Part shown: positions 1-10,100 of the stretch, piece after piece | How positions within the stretch are numbered: position 1 is the stretch's first letter | How the letters are laid out: every line of letters begins with the position of its first letter | From: Candidatus Woesearchaeota archaeon | GTDB taxonomy: Archaea > Nanobdellota > Nanobdellia > SCGC-AAA011-G17 > GW2011-AR20 | Length of the DNA: 26,578 bases | Reading direction: 5' to 3' | Assembly (NCBI GenBank): GCA_018302915.1 | Contig: JAGVZB010000019.1 | Coordinates: forward strand, 1-26,578 | Translations under genes and position numbers: made by a program | Notes under the pieces: generated by a model | Database searches by the model: none | Told to the model about the DNA's origin: nothing | What the model saw: the letters and a program-made list of their open reading frames with translations, nothing else

Positions 1-906
1 CAGACAATTTATTACCCAGAAGATACTTTATGCAATAATAAATGGCCTATAAAAGAGGGGGAAGAATTCACTATAAATTCATTAACGGAAGGCTCATGCA
101 GCCTATTTGAAGTTTGTTCTGATGATATGGATTATGTAATAGAAGACTCATCAAAATGCTGCACAGAAGAATTGACAGATCCTGAAAAAGCGTCAGCATG
201 CAGCTTTGCTTTGGAAAACTCAGAAACATTAAGAAATTGTCAGGCTTTGTACATAATAAAGAGCCTCGGCAAACAAGCAATATATATGAAAGATTATTTT
301 GACGCGGAAATGTGCTGCAAGGGTGTTGAAGCTTTATGCCCAAGTGCAAGTTATTTGTACACTCCGCAGCCGCTTCCAGAATATCTAAAGGGAGTCAAAT
401 GCCCCAACACCCCGGAAAATAGTCCTAATGGAGTGTGGAAATCAGATACAAGACTTGAATTGAATGAAATAGCATTGTTTGATGCTCCAGCGCATACCTC
501 GCTCAACATAATAAAAACAGGAACCTGTGTTGATTATTCGGTTGTTGCAACGACATTGATGAGAAAAATTGGATTCTCAAAGGAAGATATGATGTCGGTT
601 GAAACTGTAAATCATGCTTACAATCTGATAAGGTTTGACTTGGACAAAAAATATACAATATTTGACACTACTGGAAACAATGATGGTTTAAGTCTTGGAA
701 AAGTTCCAAAAGGATATGATTATTGCGAGGAGATATTAAACTGCTTCAATGATCTGGGAAAAATAAACTGCCCAAGCAATGAGGAAATAATAGGATGCGA
801 GAACACAGAGCAGAAGATTGGAAGAACAACGCAGGATGTAGGCTTTAAAATAAAAAATATATTCGCAAGAGTGTATGACAAAATAAAATTTGAGGTGCTA
901 AGATGA
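1..906 (+). CDS. Transglutaminase-like protein, 5' end cut off by the window
   Basis: The frame is open from base 1, so the real start lies upstream and 301 codons are visible. A transglutaminase-like (papain-fold) core can be read from its triad: Cys at 526-528 in TGTCVDYS, His at 613-615 in VNHAYN, and Asp at 664-666 in FDTTGN, in the usual order and spacing. The upstream part has many Cys residues, including CC pairs, which fits an exported disulfide-bonded protein. The stop overlaps the ATG of the next gene (ATGA), so the two are translationally linked. Members of this superfamily act as proteases, amidases or cross-linkers; the substrate cannot be told from sequence. The fold is fairly clear and the role is unknown. 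Confidence 0.75.
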   Translation, partial: QTIYYPEDTLCNNKWPIKEGEEFTINSLTEGSCSLFEVCSDDMDYVIEDSSKCCTEELTDPEKASACSFALENSETLRNCQALYIIKSLGKQAIYMKDYFDAEMCCKGVEALCPSASYLYTPQPLPEYLKGVKCPNTPENSPNGVWKSDTRLELNEIALFDAPAHTSLNIIKTGTCVDYSVVATTLMRKIGFSKEDMMSVETVNHAYNLIRFDLDKKYTIFDTTGNNDGLSLGKVPKGYDYCEEILNCFNDLGKINCPSNEEIIGCENTEQKIGRTTQDVGFKIKNIFARVYDKIKFEVLR

Positions 907-1589
907 GAAAAATAATTTATTTGATGATTCTGATGCTGTCAATCAACATTGTATTGGCCCAGGACATAGAGATAGTAAAGGAATCACTCCAGGAAATAAC
1001 ATTAAATGATATCATAGACATAAATATTCATATATCAAATCCTTCATCAGTGGAAAAAGAGTTTACTATAGAGGAGGTTCTTCCCCAGGATATAGAAATT
1101 ATAGAACCGAAGCAGGTATCAACAAAAAGAAATGATGCCCTTGAAGTTAAGTATTATGAATGGATAACAAAGGTATCTCCAAATTCAGTGAAGACAATAA
1201 CATACAAGATAAAGCCGTTGTCATTGGGGGAGTATTCAATAGGCTCGACAGAGATAATAGACAATTCAGATTTTAATTTATATTCAAGCAACACAATAAC
1301 CTTCAAGGTAAAATGCAGCCCAAATAACAAATGTGAAAAAAATGAAAATAGTCTGACATGCCCTGAAGATTGCTCGACAGGGATTGAGGATGGGATATGC
1401 AATTACAAATCGGATGGGATATGTGATCCTGACTGTGAAGAAGAGCCGGATTGCAGGAAATCAGGATTTAATATAGGTTATATATTAATTATTTTCTTGA
1501 TTATCATTTTTGTAATATTATTGATTTGGCTTCTACCGAAGATATTCAGAAAAAAGGATGATATTGAAGAATTTCAAAATAATCAATAA
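903..1589 (+). CDS. Cys-rich exported protein with C-terminal membrane anchor
   Basis: 228 residues. A Sec-type signal peptide (hydrophobic residues 4-18, then LAQ) is followed by a beta-rich domain of about residues 20-135 that resembles CARDB/DUF11-type adhesion folds. Next come Cys-rich segments with CPEDC, DGIC and DPDC motifs (about 138-184), a single membrane helix (about 190-212) and a basic tail (KIFRKK). The CPEDC-type motif is common in exported proteins of DPANN archaea (family knowledge). The protein would sit outside the cell on a membrane stalk. It overlaps the transglutaminase-like gene by 4 bases, suggesting a joint role at the surface. No catalytic motif is visible. Confidence 0.7.
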   Translation: MRKIIYLMILMLSINIVLAQDIEIVKESLQEITLNDIIDINIHISNPSSVEKEFTIEEVLPQDIEIIEPKQVSTKRNDALEVKYYEWITKVSPNSVKTITYKIKPLSLGEYSIGSTEIIDNSDFNLYSSNTITFKVKCSPNNKCEKNENSLTCPEDCSTGIEDGICNYKSDGICDPDCEEEPDCRKSGFNIGYILIIFLIIIFVILLIWLLPKIFRKKDDIEEFQNNQ

Positions 1590-1599
1590 AAACTCTAAA

Positions 1600-1611
1600 T
1601 TTTTATAAAAG
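1600..1611 (+). promoter_or_regulatory. TATA box for the primase gene
   Basis: TTTTATAAAA is centred about 25 bases before the primase ATG, so the transcript is probably leaderless. Confidence 0.55.
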
Positions 1612-1630
1612 ACAGTCCTAAATATAATGT

Positions 1631-3076
1631 ATGGATTTAATAAAATATTATTCTGATAAAAAAGTAAAGGAAATGCTGTTAAAATCATCCCAGAACAGGG
1701 AGGTAGCAGCAAAATTCAATGACATCTTTGGTAAAAGGCCTGATGTGATTCAGTTTGAGAATGACATACTTGAATTAGTGAAGAAAGGCGCAACTTCATT
1801 TCATATTTCAGAAGAGCACTGGTCTAGTCCATTATCGCTTAAGTCAGGAATGACTCAGTCTCAATTGGATAATCTAAGGACTGGCTGGGATCTGATTTTA
1901 GATATTGACGGTCCTCTTGAATTTTCAAAGATAACTGCTCATTTTATTTCAGAAGCATTGCAATTTCATGATGTGGAGAATTTCACGGTGAAATATTCTG
2001 GCAATAAGGGATTTCATATTGCAATTCCATTTAATGCATTTCCGGAAAAAGTGGATAATAAAGACATCAAAGAATTATTTCCAGATGGTCCAAGGGTAAT
2101 TGCATCTTATCTAAAAGAAATGATTAAAGACATGCTTATAGCAGAATTAATAAAAAAATATTCTATAGGAGATATATTAAAAATAACAAAAAAACAAAAA
2201 GAGGATATTCTGTATAATATATGCCCAAAGTGTAACATTGTAATAGAAGAAAGAACAAAAATGGAGTACAAATGTAATAAATGTGGTACGAAAGAGGAGA
2301 GTGATGTTGAAGGATATGATGAATGTCCTTCTTGTAAAAGTTCAAGAATAAAAAACAAAAAGAAAATAATTAAATGTTCAAATTGTGGGGAGATAGATAA
2401 TAAAAAATTTAAAAAAGGAAATTTAAATCCGTTCTCTATTGTGGATATAGACACAATCTTGATTTCAAACAGGCATATGTTCAGAGCGCCATATTCCTAC
2501 CATGAAAAATCAGGGTTGGTTTCAATCCCGATAAATAAAAATAATATCTTGGATTTCAACAAAGAGCAGGCTAAACCAGAGAATGTTTCCTTCAATGAGA
2601 AATTTCTTTCAGAATGCAATGACGGAGAAGCATCTAGGCTGATACTGCAGGCATTTGACTGGAATAAAAAACTGCCTCAAAAAGAGATTAATATACAAAA
2701 GCAATATTCAGATATAACACAAAAAGTATCAATGGAATTATTTCCATCATCAATAAAAAAAGGCTTGCTTGGTTTGGAGGATGGAAGAAAAAGGTTTCTC
2801 TTCGTTTTGCTTAACTTCCTAAAAAGCCTGAATTATGATTACAATGAGATTGAAAAAATAGTTATGGAATGGAACAAAAAAAACAAAGAGTTATTGAAAG
2901 AAGGTTATATAATATCACAGCTGCTGTGGCATAAAAGGCAGAATAAAATTCTCCCTCCGAATTACAGCAACAAAGCATATTATGATGATATAGGTTTAAA
3001 ACCAAAAGAAAATGAATTAAAATTCAAAAATCCTGTTAATTACTCATCAAGATTGTTTAGAGCAAAACACCGTTAA
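1631..3076 (+). CDS. priS: DNA primase: PriS fused to a PriL-like C-terminal domain
   Basis: 481 residues. This is the archaeal/eukaryotic-type primase that makes primers for replication. The catalytic Asp pair is D91/D93 in LILDIDG, the nucleotide-binding motif is SGNKGFH at 123-129, and the third acidic residue lies in VDIDTILISNRHMFRAP (about 272-274). Between the second and third motifs eight Cys (198, 201, 215, 218, 232, 235, 249, 252) form two CxxC...CxxC ribbons. Residues from about 368 onward resemble the end of PriL (FPSSIKKGLLGLEDGRKRF ... ILPPNYSNKAYYDDIG), but positions that hold Fe-S cysteines in PriL are Ser or Asn/Tyr here. Similar one-chain primases are known in Nanoarchaeum and relatives. 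The 3' end overlaps the convergent eS8 gene by 20 bases. Confidence 0.9.
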   Translation: MDLIKYYSDKKVKEMLLKSSQNREVAAKFNDIFGKRPDVIQFENDILELVKKGATSFHISEEHWSSPLSLKSGMTQSQLDNLRTGWDLILDIDGPLEFSKITAHFISEALQFHDVENFTVKYSGNKGFHIAIPFNAFPEKVDNKDIKELFPDGPRVIASYLKEMIKDMLIAELIKKYSIGDILKITKKQKEDILYNICPKCNIVIEERTKMEYKCNKCGTKEESDVEGYDECPSCKSSRIKNKKKIIKCSNCGEIDNKKFKKGNLNPFSIVDIDTILISNRHMFRAPYSYHEKSGLVSIPINKNNILDFNKEQAKPENVSFNEKFLSECNDGEASRLILQAFDWNKKLPQKEINIQKQYSDITQKVSMELFPSSIKKGLLGLEDGRKRFLFVLLNFLKSLNYDYNEIEKIVMEWNKKNKELLKEGYIISQLLWHKRQNKILPPNYSNKAYYDDIGLKPKENELKFKNPVNYSSRLFRAKHR

Positions 3077-3434
3077 TTGTCCCTTCTTGCCCGGGCCTTG
3101 ATGTTATTTTTGCATTGCCCAAATCAGTTTTTACTATGGCTCCCTTTGTTAAAATATTTCTTCTGACAAAATGCCTGTTTGCTGTATTAGAAACAATACC
3201 TAAAACTTTAGCTTTTTTATACTTTTTATCTTTCTTATCATAAACATTTATTATATCAAAAGAAAGCAAAAATTGTTTTTTATTTCCGCCTATTGTCCTT
3301 ATAATTTTTAATGATTTATTTCCTATTTTGGTATGTCTTGGATGATTTCCTAAATTAGCAACCCTTTTTATAACCTTGAATTTATATCTCCCGCCGCTTG
3401 GTTTTCTCTTTGATCTTTTTTGTATTATTGACAT
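3057..3434 (-). CDS. rps8e: Small-subunit ribosomal protein eS8
   Basis: 125 residues from the ATG at 3434. The family hallmarks are intact: RSKRKPSGGR near the N-terminus, KIIRTIGGNKK in the middle, and NTANRHFVRRNILTKGAI followed by ITSRPGQEGTINGVLL at the end. An upstream in-frame ATG at 3485 would add 17 non-conserved residues and run through the promoter, so the later start is chosen. It is divergent from LSm, with 51 bases between start codons, and convergent with the primase. The identification is firm. Confidence 0.95.
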   Translation of the reverse strand: MSIIQKRSKRKPSGGRYKFKVIKRVANLGNHPRHTKIGNKSLKIIRTIGGNKKQFLLSFDIINVYDKKDKKYKKAKVLGIVSNTANRHFVRRNILTKGAIVKTDLGNAKITSRPGQEGTINGVLL

Positions 3435-3456
3435 AATTAAATTTTTATTAAAAACC

Positions 3457-3465
3457 TTTATATAT
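3457..3465. promoter_or_regulatory. Single TATA box between divergent eS8 and LSm genes
   Basis: TTTATATAT is centred about 25 bases before the LSm ATG and about 27 bases before the eS8 ATG. Both strands read as a TATA box, and no second good box is seen in the 51-base gap. Confidence 0.5.
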
Positions 3466-3485
3466 CTTACTATTCTAAAAATCAT

Positions 3486-3710
3486 ATGGATCCAACGAGG
3501 CCTTTAGATTTTTTAAATGAGTCTAGAAACAAGAGGGTAATAGTAGAATTAAAGAATCAAAAGCAATATATTGGAAGGCTGGTTTCTTTTGATATTCACA
3601 TCAATATAGTTCTTGAGGACGGTGAAGAGCACATAGATGGAAATTTAAACAGGAAGCTTGGAAAAATATTCATAAGAGGGGACACAATAATTTTAATTTC
3701 TTCTGAGTAA
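3486..3710 (+). CDS. LSm (Sm-like) RNA-binding protein
   Basis: 74 residues, the normal size for an archaeal Sm protein. The Sm1 motif is NKRVIVELKNQKQYIGRLVSFDIHIN with the conserved D-x-H-x-N pattern, and Sm2 is LGKIFIRGDTIILIS with the I-R-G-D signature. Archaeal LSm proteins form heptameric rings that bind U-rich RNA. The gene sits directly before eL37 with one base between stop and start, an arrangement common in archaea. Confidence 0.95.
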   Translation: MDPTRPLDFLNESRNKRVIVELKNQKQYIGRLVSFDIHINIVLEDGEEHIDGNLNRKLGKIFIRGDTIILISSE

Positions 3711-3711
3711 A

Positions 3712-3897
3712 ATGACAAAAGGAACTTATTCTATGGGTAAGAAGTCTGGTAAGAAGAATTTTATCAGATGCAGAAGGTGTGGAAAACCATCTTATCATAT
3801 TAGAAAGAAAAAATGCAGTTCCTGTGGTTATGGAAAGAGTTCTAAATTAAGAAGTTATTCCTGGCAGAAGAAAAAAAGAAAATTCACAAGAAAGTAA
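3712..3897 (+). CDS. rpl37e: Large-subunit ribosomal protein eL37
   Basis: 61 residues with a C4 zinc ribbon: C20/C23 in IRCRRCGKPSYHIRKK and C35/C38 in CSSCGYG, followed by the basic tail SYSWQKKKRKF. The start MTKGTYSMGKK matches the conserved N-terminus of the family, so the ATG at 3712 is kept over the internal one. It is co-transcribed with LSm. Confidence 0.95.
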   Translation: MTKGTYSMGKKSGKKNFIRCRRCGKPSYHIRKKKCSSCGYGKSSKLRSYSWQKKKRKFTRK

Positions 3898-3978
3898 AGT
3901 TTTTTAAATTGAAATTCTCTTGAGTTTATGAAGGGCTTGCCCTTATTGCGGGAGTGCCGGAGTGGTCAAACGGGCTAG

Positions 3979-4013
3979 AGGTTTTTTAACTGGCTATGCT
4001 AAGGACCGGACAA
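3979..4013 (+). other. tRNA-Leu intron 1, non-canonical, between positions 30 and 31
   Basis: A 35-nt insert in the anticodon stem. It fits bulge-helix-bulge geometry: inner helix 3980-3986 with 4001-4007 (7 bp including two G-U), bulges AGA (3977-3979) and AAG (4012-4014), and a central helix 3973-3976 with 4008-4011 in which 3 of 4 pairs form. Confidence 0.7.
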
Positions 4014-4020
4014 GCTTAGG

Positions 4021-4040
4021 TTACTCCGCGAGTAGTAGAA
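4021..4040 (+). other. tRNA-Leu intron 2, canonical position 37/38
   Basis: A 20-nt insert whose hairpin TACTC-CGC-GAGTA is the inner helix. The 3-nt bulges are GGT and AAA. The 4-nt central helix 4015-4018 with 4035-4038 forms only 2 of 4 pairs, so the motif is relaxed. Confidence 0.7.
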
Positions 4041-4103
4041 ACCTAGTGGCTTAGTGCCTACGCAGGTTCGAACCCTGTCTCCCGCAAGTTTATTTTAAGA
4101 AAA

Positions 4104-7100
4104 TTATTCCTCATGAATTGAAATACAAAATTTTTTTATGTTATCAACTGTTAAAGAATTACCCTCCAATTTTAATTCTTCACTATTTTTATGTAAAATT
4201 AATTGATTAGAATTACTTTTAGCATCTCCAACCAAAACATCTAAACCAATATCATAATCTTTATTATTAAACAAACCAAAGATTATATTTTTATAATACT
4301 CTTTTTCAATTTTAGTATCTTTATCAATAATATTTTTACTAATAGATAACTCTCCAATCAAATTCACAGTTCCATAATACCAATTTCCATTAATAAAAGT
4401 AAACCAATAATCAGAAGGTATCCATTTTCTATTATACTCAATTTTACATTCATTTGGAGATATTTCTTCAGTAGGGATTACACAATTTCCAATGGGATTA
4501 CATTGTCCGCCTTGTTTCCACTCAGATTTAATATCATTACATTCACCCCAATTACTGATACAACTTTGTTTAGGAACCAAACCTCCACTAACTGAACCTA
4601 AACAACAACCAACAGATAAACTGATATCACATTTAACAGAATTTTGTTTAATCCAATTTATTATAACATTTTTATCAACAGGTTTGTTCAATTTGTTTAA
4701 GTCATAATTACCTTGACTACTTTTTGTATAACCCTCCAAAGGTCTTCCAGAATCTTTAATATACCAATTTTTTCCATCCCATTTATAATAATTATTTGAA
4801 TATAAAATTATATAACTTATTTTTTCTGGAGTAACCTCAGAAAGAGTTTGTTCTCTTTCATTTTCAGTTGTTTCAGTTGTTTCTTTTGCTTTAGCAGATT
4901 CTTCACTAACTTTTTTATCCCTCAAATATTTCCCTAAGCCATAATAAACCTGTCCGATTCTTATTTGTGATAATTTCCCATAATAACCAAAGTTATAATT
5001 GCTTAAATCTCTGTAAGAAGCATCTATATCTCCACTAACTCTCTCTTTAATATCTTTAATACTATTTTGAAATTCTACTAAATTATTAATATTGTTTATT
5101 TCAACCAAACCCAAAGTAAGTTTATTAGAAAATTCTATATTTTCTTTACTAATTATAAAATATGATTTAATACTACCCTCAATTCTTTCAAATAGATCCC
5201 CAGCCAACTCATCACTAACAGTTAACTCCTCTCCATATCTTGCAGTGATATTTTCCCTATAATCAGTGGATTTGATTGCTCTTGAAACAGTTCTCAAGTC
5301 AATCCAGCATGTTCCTAAATTCCTTCCCAAGTCATCAGTCCCGCATGTTCCAACATTCTCATAATACTCCTCAGCCTTGTTGCCCAAGCCAGGATTTTTA
5401 GTGGAGCATAATCTTACAATTCCATTTTGTGTTGTAACTCCGGGAACATTTGTAGGCAATACAACAGGAACTCCTTTAACACTAGTGGAAGACCCAATAT
5501 ATTCAGGAGTGCATTCTTCCGCAGAATCAATCACTTTTTCAGAATCACCTTTAACTATGAAATCACTTAACCTGTTCAGTCCAAAGCTTGTTGAAGCCTT
5601 TCCAAAACCGCATTCAGTCTGCCCGTTAAGCACGACACAAATTTCCTTGTATCCTGATCTCCCTATGAAATCAATATTCTTGTCAGAATAGCTTCCTGCA
5701 GGTATAAGTCCATTATAACCTCCGACCCTGTCAGTCACATAAGCGACATTTCCAAACTCATCCCTTAAAAATACAGTATACCTTATATCCTGGTCTTCGC
5801 CAGCATAAATATGATAATAAACATTATACAGTGATTGCTCTTCAACAGAGCTTAATCCAGTTTCCTTGTTTAATGTTGTAATTCCAGCTTCATTGCTCCA
5901 TGGCTTCTCATCAAAGTAAGCTGTGAATTGCGGCGGACTTTCCGGGCTTGTTAATTCTTCCCAAAATTCTCCAAATTCAGGGCCTTTAACTCCAATGAAT
6001 GCCTTGCATAATTCACTTCCTATTTCAGAAGTAGATCTTGCCTTGTATGCTGCAAAAGAATTCTTTGCATATTCCTGGGTGAAGAATTTTGCCGAGTCTG
6101 CAGTATCGCTTGCCAACTGCTGTAATCCTGTATACTCTCCTCCGCCTCCGCTTCCTAAATAATCATAAACATCTTTTGTATTTCCGACATTAATCAAAGC
6201 CTTGGTGATTGCAGTTCCTTCTCTCCATGCCAGTTCACACCAGAATACACTTCTTATTTTTTCGCATATTCCGACATTTTTTCCTTCTTCCTTTGAAACC
6301 TTAAGGCACTCATTATATCCTTCAAGCATGCTCCTGTAAGCCTTGGCACTTGAACTGACTCCAGTGACACAAATGGGAGGAATATAATTTGGTCCCCCAC
6401 CTCTCAAGCCCAAAAAGCCCAAAAAAGGAACTCTGGCAAACCAATTAGGCATTCCTAAAGTAAGGCTTCCAATCAATCCAGTTTGCACAACATTATCTAC
6501 ATTATATCTTCCACCTAAATTAAATCTTGAAGCAGGGCACATCACAGGATCACAAATATTAAACAATACCTGGCAGTCTGTTATTGAGAATACATCAGTG
6601 CATTGATATGGTGAAACTTGCTTCTTTTTTGATGCTGAATCACTACAAATAAATTCCCTTTCAACCCCTCTTATCCTTATAGTTTTTCCATTTTCACATT
6701 TCCCAACACTACTAATAATTTGCAATATATTTTTCTTCAAATTAAGATTTTCCTGCCTGTCAAAACCAGAAGTATCTATCTTTAACAAGTCATCTCCGTC
6801 ACCAATTAAACCATTAGGACCAACATTAAATAAATTGATATCCTTGGTATAATAATCCAAAATTTCAACATAGTCACCGCTGCCAACAGGAACCATTAAT
6901 GGTCTTCCACTAGCATCAAACTCAGCAACAGCACTAGGATCATATGTTGTTCTTGTGCCCTCAACAGTTGTTCTTGAAACTATGATCTTATCTCCATCTT
7001 TGTACAAATAATATCCTTCCTCGGTAACTGCCTGGGCTTCTCTGTTAAGATTTATTTCTACAGACTCCAAGGCACTATTTACTTTTCTTTTATCCTCTTC

Positions 7101-10100
7101 AGATAATCCAGAATAACCAAGAATTTCACCATTAATATATTTACTCAACTTCTGTTCATAATCACTAATTTTAAAAATACTGATTGTTTTCTTCTGATTA
7201 TTATCAAAATAAAACACTCCATTATTATCCTTTTCAGGATAAACATTTTTCACTTCAAAGTTTAAAATGCTGTACAAATTTTTAGTTTCAACTACTCCTT
7301 CTGATTTTATTATTTCAGAATCATAATTTTCTTTGAAAAGAATATATTTGTCATACTCATTTTTAATATTTCTAGATTGTGTATTGCCACTTCCAACTGC
7401 AGTTTTTATTTTTTTTAATTCTTCATTCTTTTTTGAAAATTCATCGGAAACAGTCTTTTTATAATCTTCATCAAATTCACCCTCATAACTTAATTCTTTC
7501 AACTTTTCATCTATTCTTCTTAATCTTTCATAAGCAATTAGGTCAGATTCTGTCTGCATATACTGCTTCTTGCCATTTTGATCAGTGTATTCAAAATCGC
7601 TTAACTTAAGATCATCGAAAGTTTTAATATTTTTAGATTCATCAATGGATTCTTTTGTAGCTTCAATCAATCCATTTATTGCATCCCTGTTAGCAAAAAC
7701 ACATTCATCATAATTTTTATTTGTATTATCTCTTATTCTTTCCTCGCATATCTTCTTGACACCACTTTTTCCATCAAGTCCATTCATGACTAATTTTCTC
7801 GCTTTACTCAAGCTAGGATTGATTAAGTTCTTTAATGTAAAAAACCCCCAGGATATCCAGCAAACCTTGTTTCCCCACTGTATCCACTTGTCTAATACAT
7901 TGATGACTCCGGTTAATTTCTTAATTGATTCTTCAGTCCAGTTAATATGTTCATCAATCATTTCATCACTAAAAGGAATGCCATAATTTTCTATAGGAAT
8001 ATGAACACTGAACTCAGTCTCGGATATTGCCCTTCCGCTTCCAGGCAGGATAGTAATATAAGCTTCCCTGTCCCTGTCTATATTCTCCAAGCTGGCAATA
8101 AACTTATTCTTATCATCAATTGTAAATGCCTCTCCGCTTCTGCCTAAAGTCAATCTTTGCTCTCTCTCTTTATCCTCTCCGCTAAACTTTGCTGCAAGAG
8201 TTATATAATTGGATTCAGCATTTTTTACATACCATATTGCTTCAGTCTTGGAAGCACCATATTTCAGGAACTGCCCGATAAAATATTTCTCTTCCAAAAC
8301 GCTATCCACAAAAGTTGTCTTTATTGTGACTTTAGTACCTTCCCCGCTAACTAACTCAATATTCTTCAAGATTAACTGAACATTCTCTTCATCTAAGAAT
8401 AAAGGAATTTCTTCTAGATTCTTGCCCTCCTTTTCAATTATTTCATTTAATTTATCGATAGAAGGGCCATAATAATCACCGTCAGTTATCTGCTGCAGGT
8501 ATTTCCTGGCATTTGAAAAATCATTCAACTGCTCATAGCTATTCAACTGCTCATAGCTTAAGCCCAAATAATAATATACCTCATTTCTGTTTGCATCATC
8601 CCCATAATCATTTAGATAGGAATTTAACTCATATATTGCCTTGCATAAAACCTGTTCAGGCTCTGTTTTTTCATTGATTTCACTAATATCTATTAAATTT
8701 ATATTAGAGCAGATATCAACATTTTCTTTTTCTTCCTTAGGACCTTCTCTAAATGTTCCTTCTATCCATCCCTCTTTGGTTTTCATTTTATTAATTAGTG
8801 TATTGAGTTCAGAATCAGATAATTCACTAATTTCTTTACTAGAAAATTCAGGTGCAACCTCTTTACCATAACCATTATTACTCCACTTTTTCATAGCCGC
8901 ATCTAACAATAAATTAGTATAAGATGAACCTTTCAATAAATTATTAGCGGCTTTTAATCCAACCTTTTCTGAAGGAAATAAAGCATAATGGCTTCCATCT
9001 TTATCCCCTACTGCTTCTTCTCCCTCAGTAGCATCATATCTCTTAGCAAAATCTCCATACTTAATATTCAAAGGATTATTATGTCTCCAACTAATAGAAC
9101 CACCAAATTTTCCAGCAATACCTTCTTCATTATATTTCCTGTACAAGTATTTGATATTTCCTTTGCTGTCTTCCAGGACAACTTCCTCATTAACAGAGCC
9201 GGCAGAATCAATATACTTTCTTATATCCTTAACAACCCACTTTGAACCGTAATAAATTGGCTGTCCTTCATAAACCCATTTATATTCAATTTCATTATTT
9301 TTTACAATTCTTATTTCAGCCTTGTCTTTTCTGTCAACAACATCATTTAATTTAATCCTAAACTGATCATTGAATAAATTGCTGATTCCAGAAATCCTTA
9401 AAGGATCGCTTGTATCTTTTTTTCCTTTCTCCAGTGTAACTCCACTAAATCCTAATTTATTCAATAAGCCATCATAAACCTGAAGGTTTACTTTATTGTC
9501 CTCTATCTTGCTAACTCTCACAAATCCAGTCCTTCCCCAGAAGCTTCCATCAGGATTTTCTTTCCATCTTTCTTCATCAAGATTTTCATCTAAGACCAGA
9601 TCCTGAGCTCCAAAGTTGCCAAAAGAGCTTTCAAGTTCGAATTCAATTCTTGCCGTAAAATCAGCATCTATTCTCTCGGGAATATCATCTTCCTTCTCTA
9701 TTTTTCTTATGTTCATGATTAAATAGCCAAGATCATAAAATCTGTTGTCAGATGTCAGTTCATTTTTTATTGGTTTTATATATCTAACACCACCCATCAG
9801 ATAGCTTGCTCCTGCTCCCTTGGGTTTTACCTGGATATCTTTTATTTTTGGCAAGCCATAAAATGGCGCAGTCTCCAAGCTTCCAGAGCCTAATGACAAT
9901 CCACCTAAAGTTGTTCCTTTTAGATAAACATAAACAGGAACCTCCTGATCATTCAGAACGCTCGCAGGAACAACCATTGGCTCATAGCCTGCAACTTCCA
10001 CGAATATTGCATCTCCAGCCAATTCTCTCCCGAACAAGTCCTGGTTTTCATTTGTGGTTATAGGGTTGAATAGCTGTGCAAAAGCTATGTTGCTGTTTAG

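Larger units (their letters stand above)
3948..4086 (+). tRNA. tRNA-Leu(UAG) with two introns
   Basis: A type II tRNA: acceptor GCGGGAG/CTCCCGC, D-stem CCG/CGG, long variable arm at 4047-4061, T-arm GCAGG-TTCGAAC-CCTGT and discriminator A73. A73 and the acceptor fit Leu rather than Ser. The gene is 139 nt, about 55 nt too long. Removing 3979-4013 and 4021-4040 gives an 84-nt tRNA with a perfect 5-bp anticodon stem CTAGG/CCTAG and loop CTTAGGA, anticodon UAG at 4017-4019. No single intron gives a Leu anticodon after U33. The identity is strong and the two-intron reading well supported, but it has not been shown experimentally. Confidence 0.85.

Noticed and set aside
3985..3990. Anticodon UAA for the Leu tRNA with a single intron
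   Set aside because: It leaves position 37 as C, an overlong stem with a GA bulge and no BHB helix; the two-intron model explains all bases.
3996..4002. ATGCTAA as a tRNA-Ser(GCU) anticodon loop
   Set aside because: Flanking bases do not make a 5-bp stem, and A73 with the GCGGG acceptor fits Leu, not Ser.
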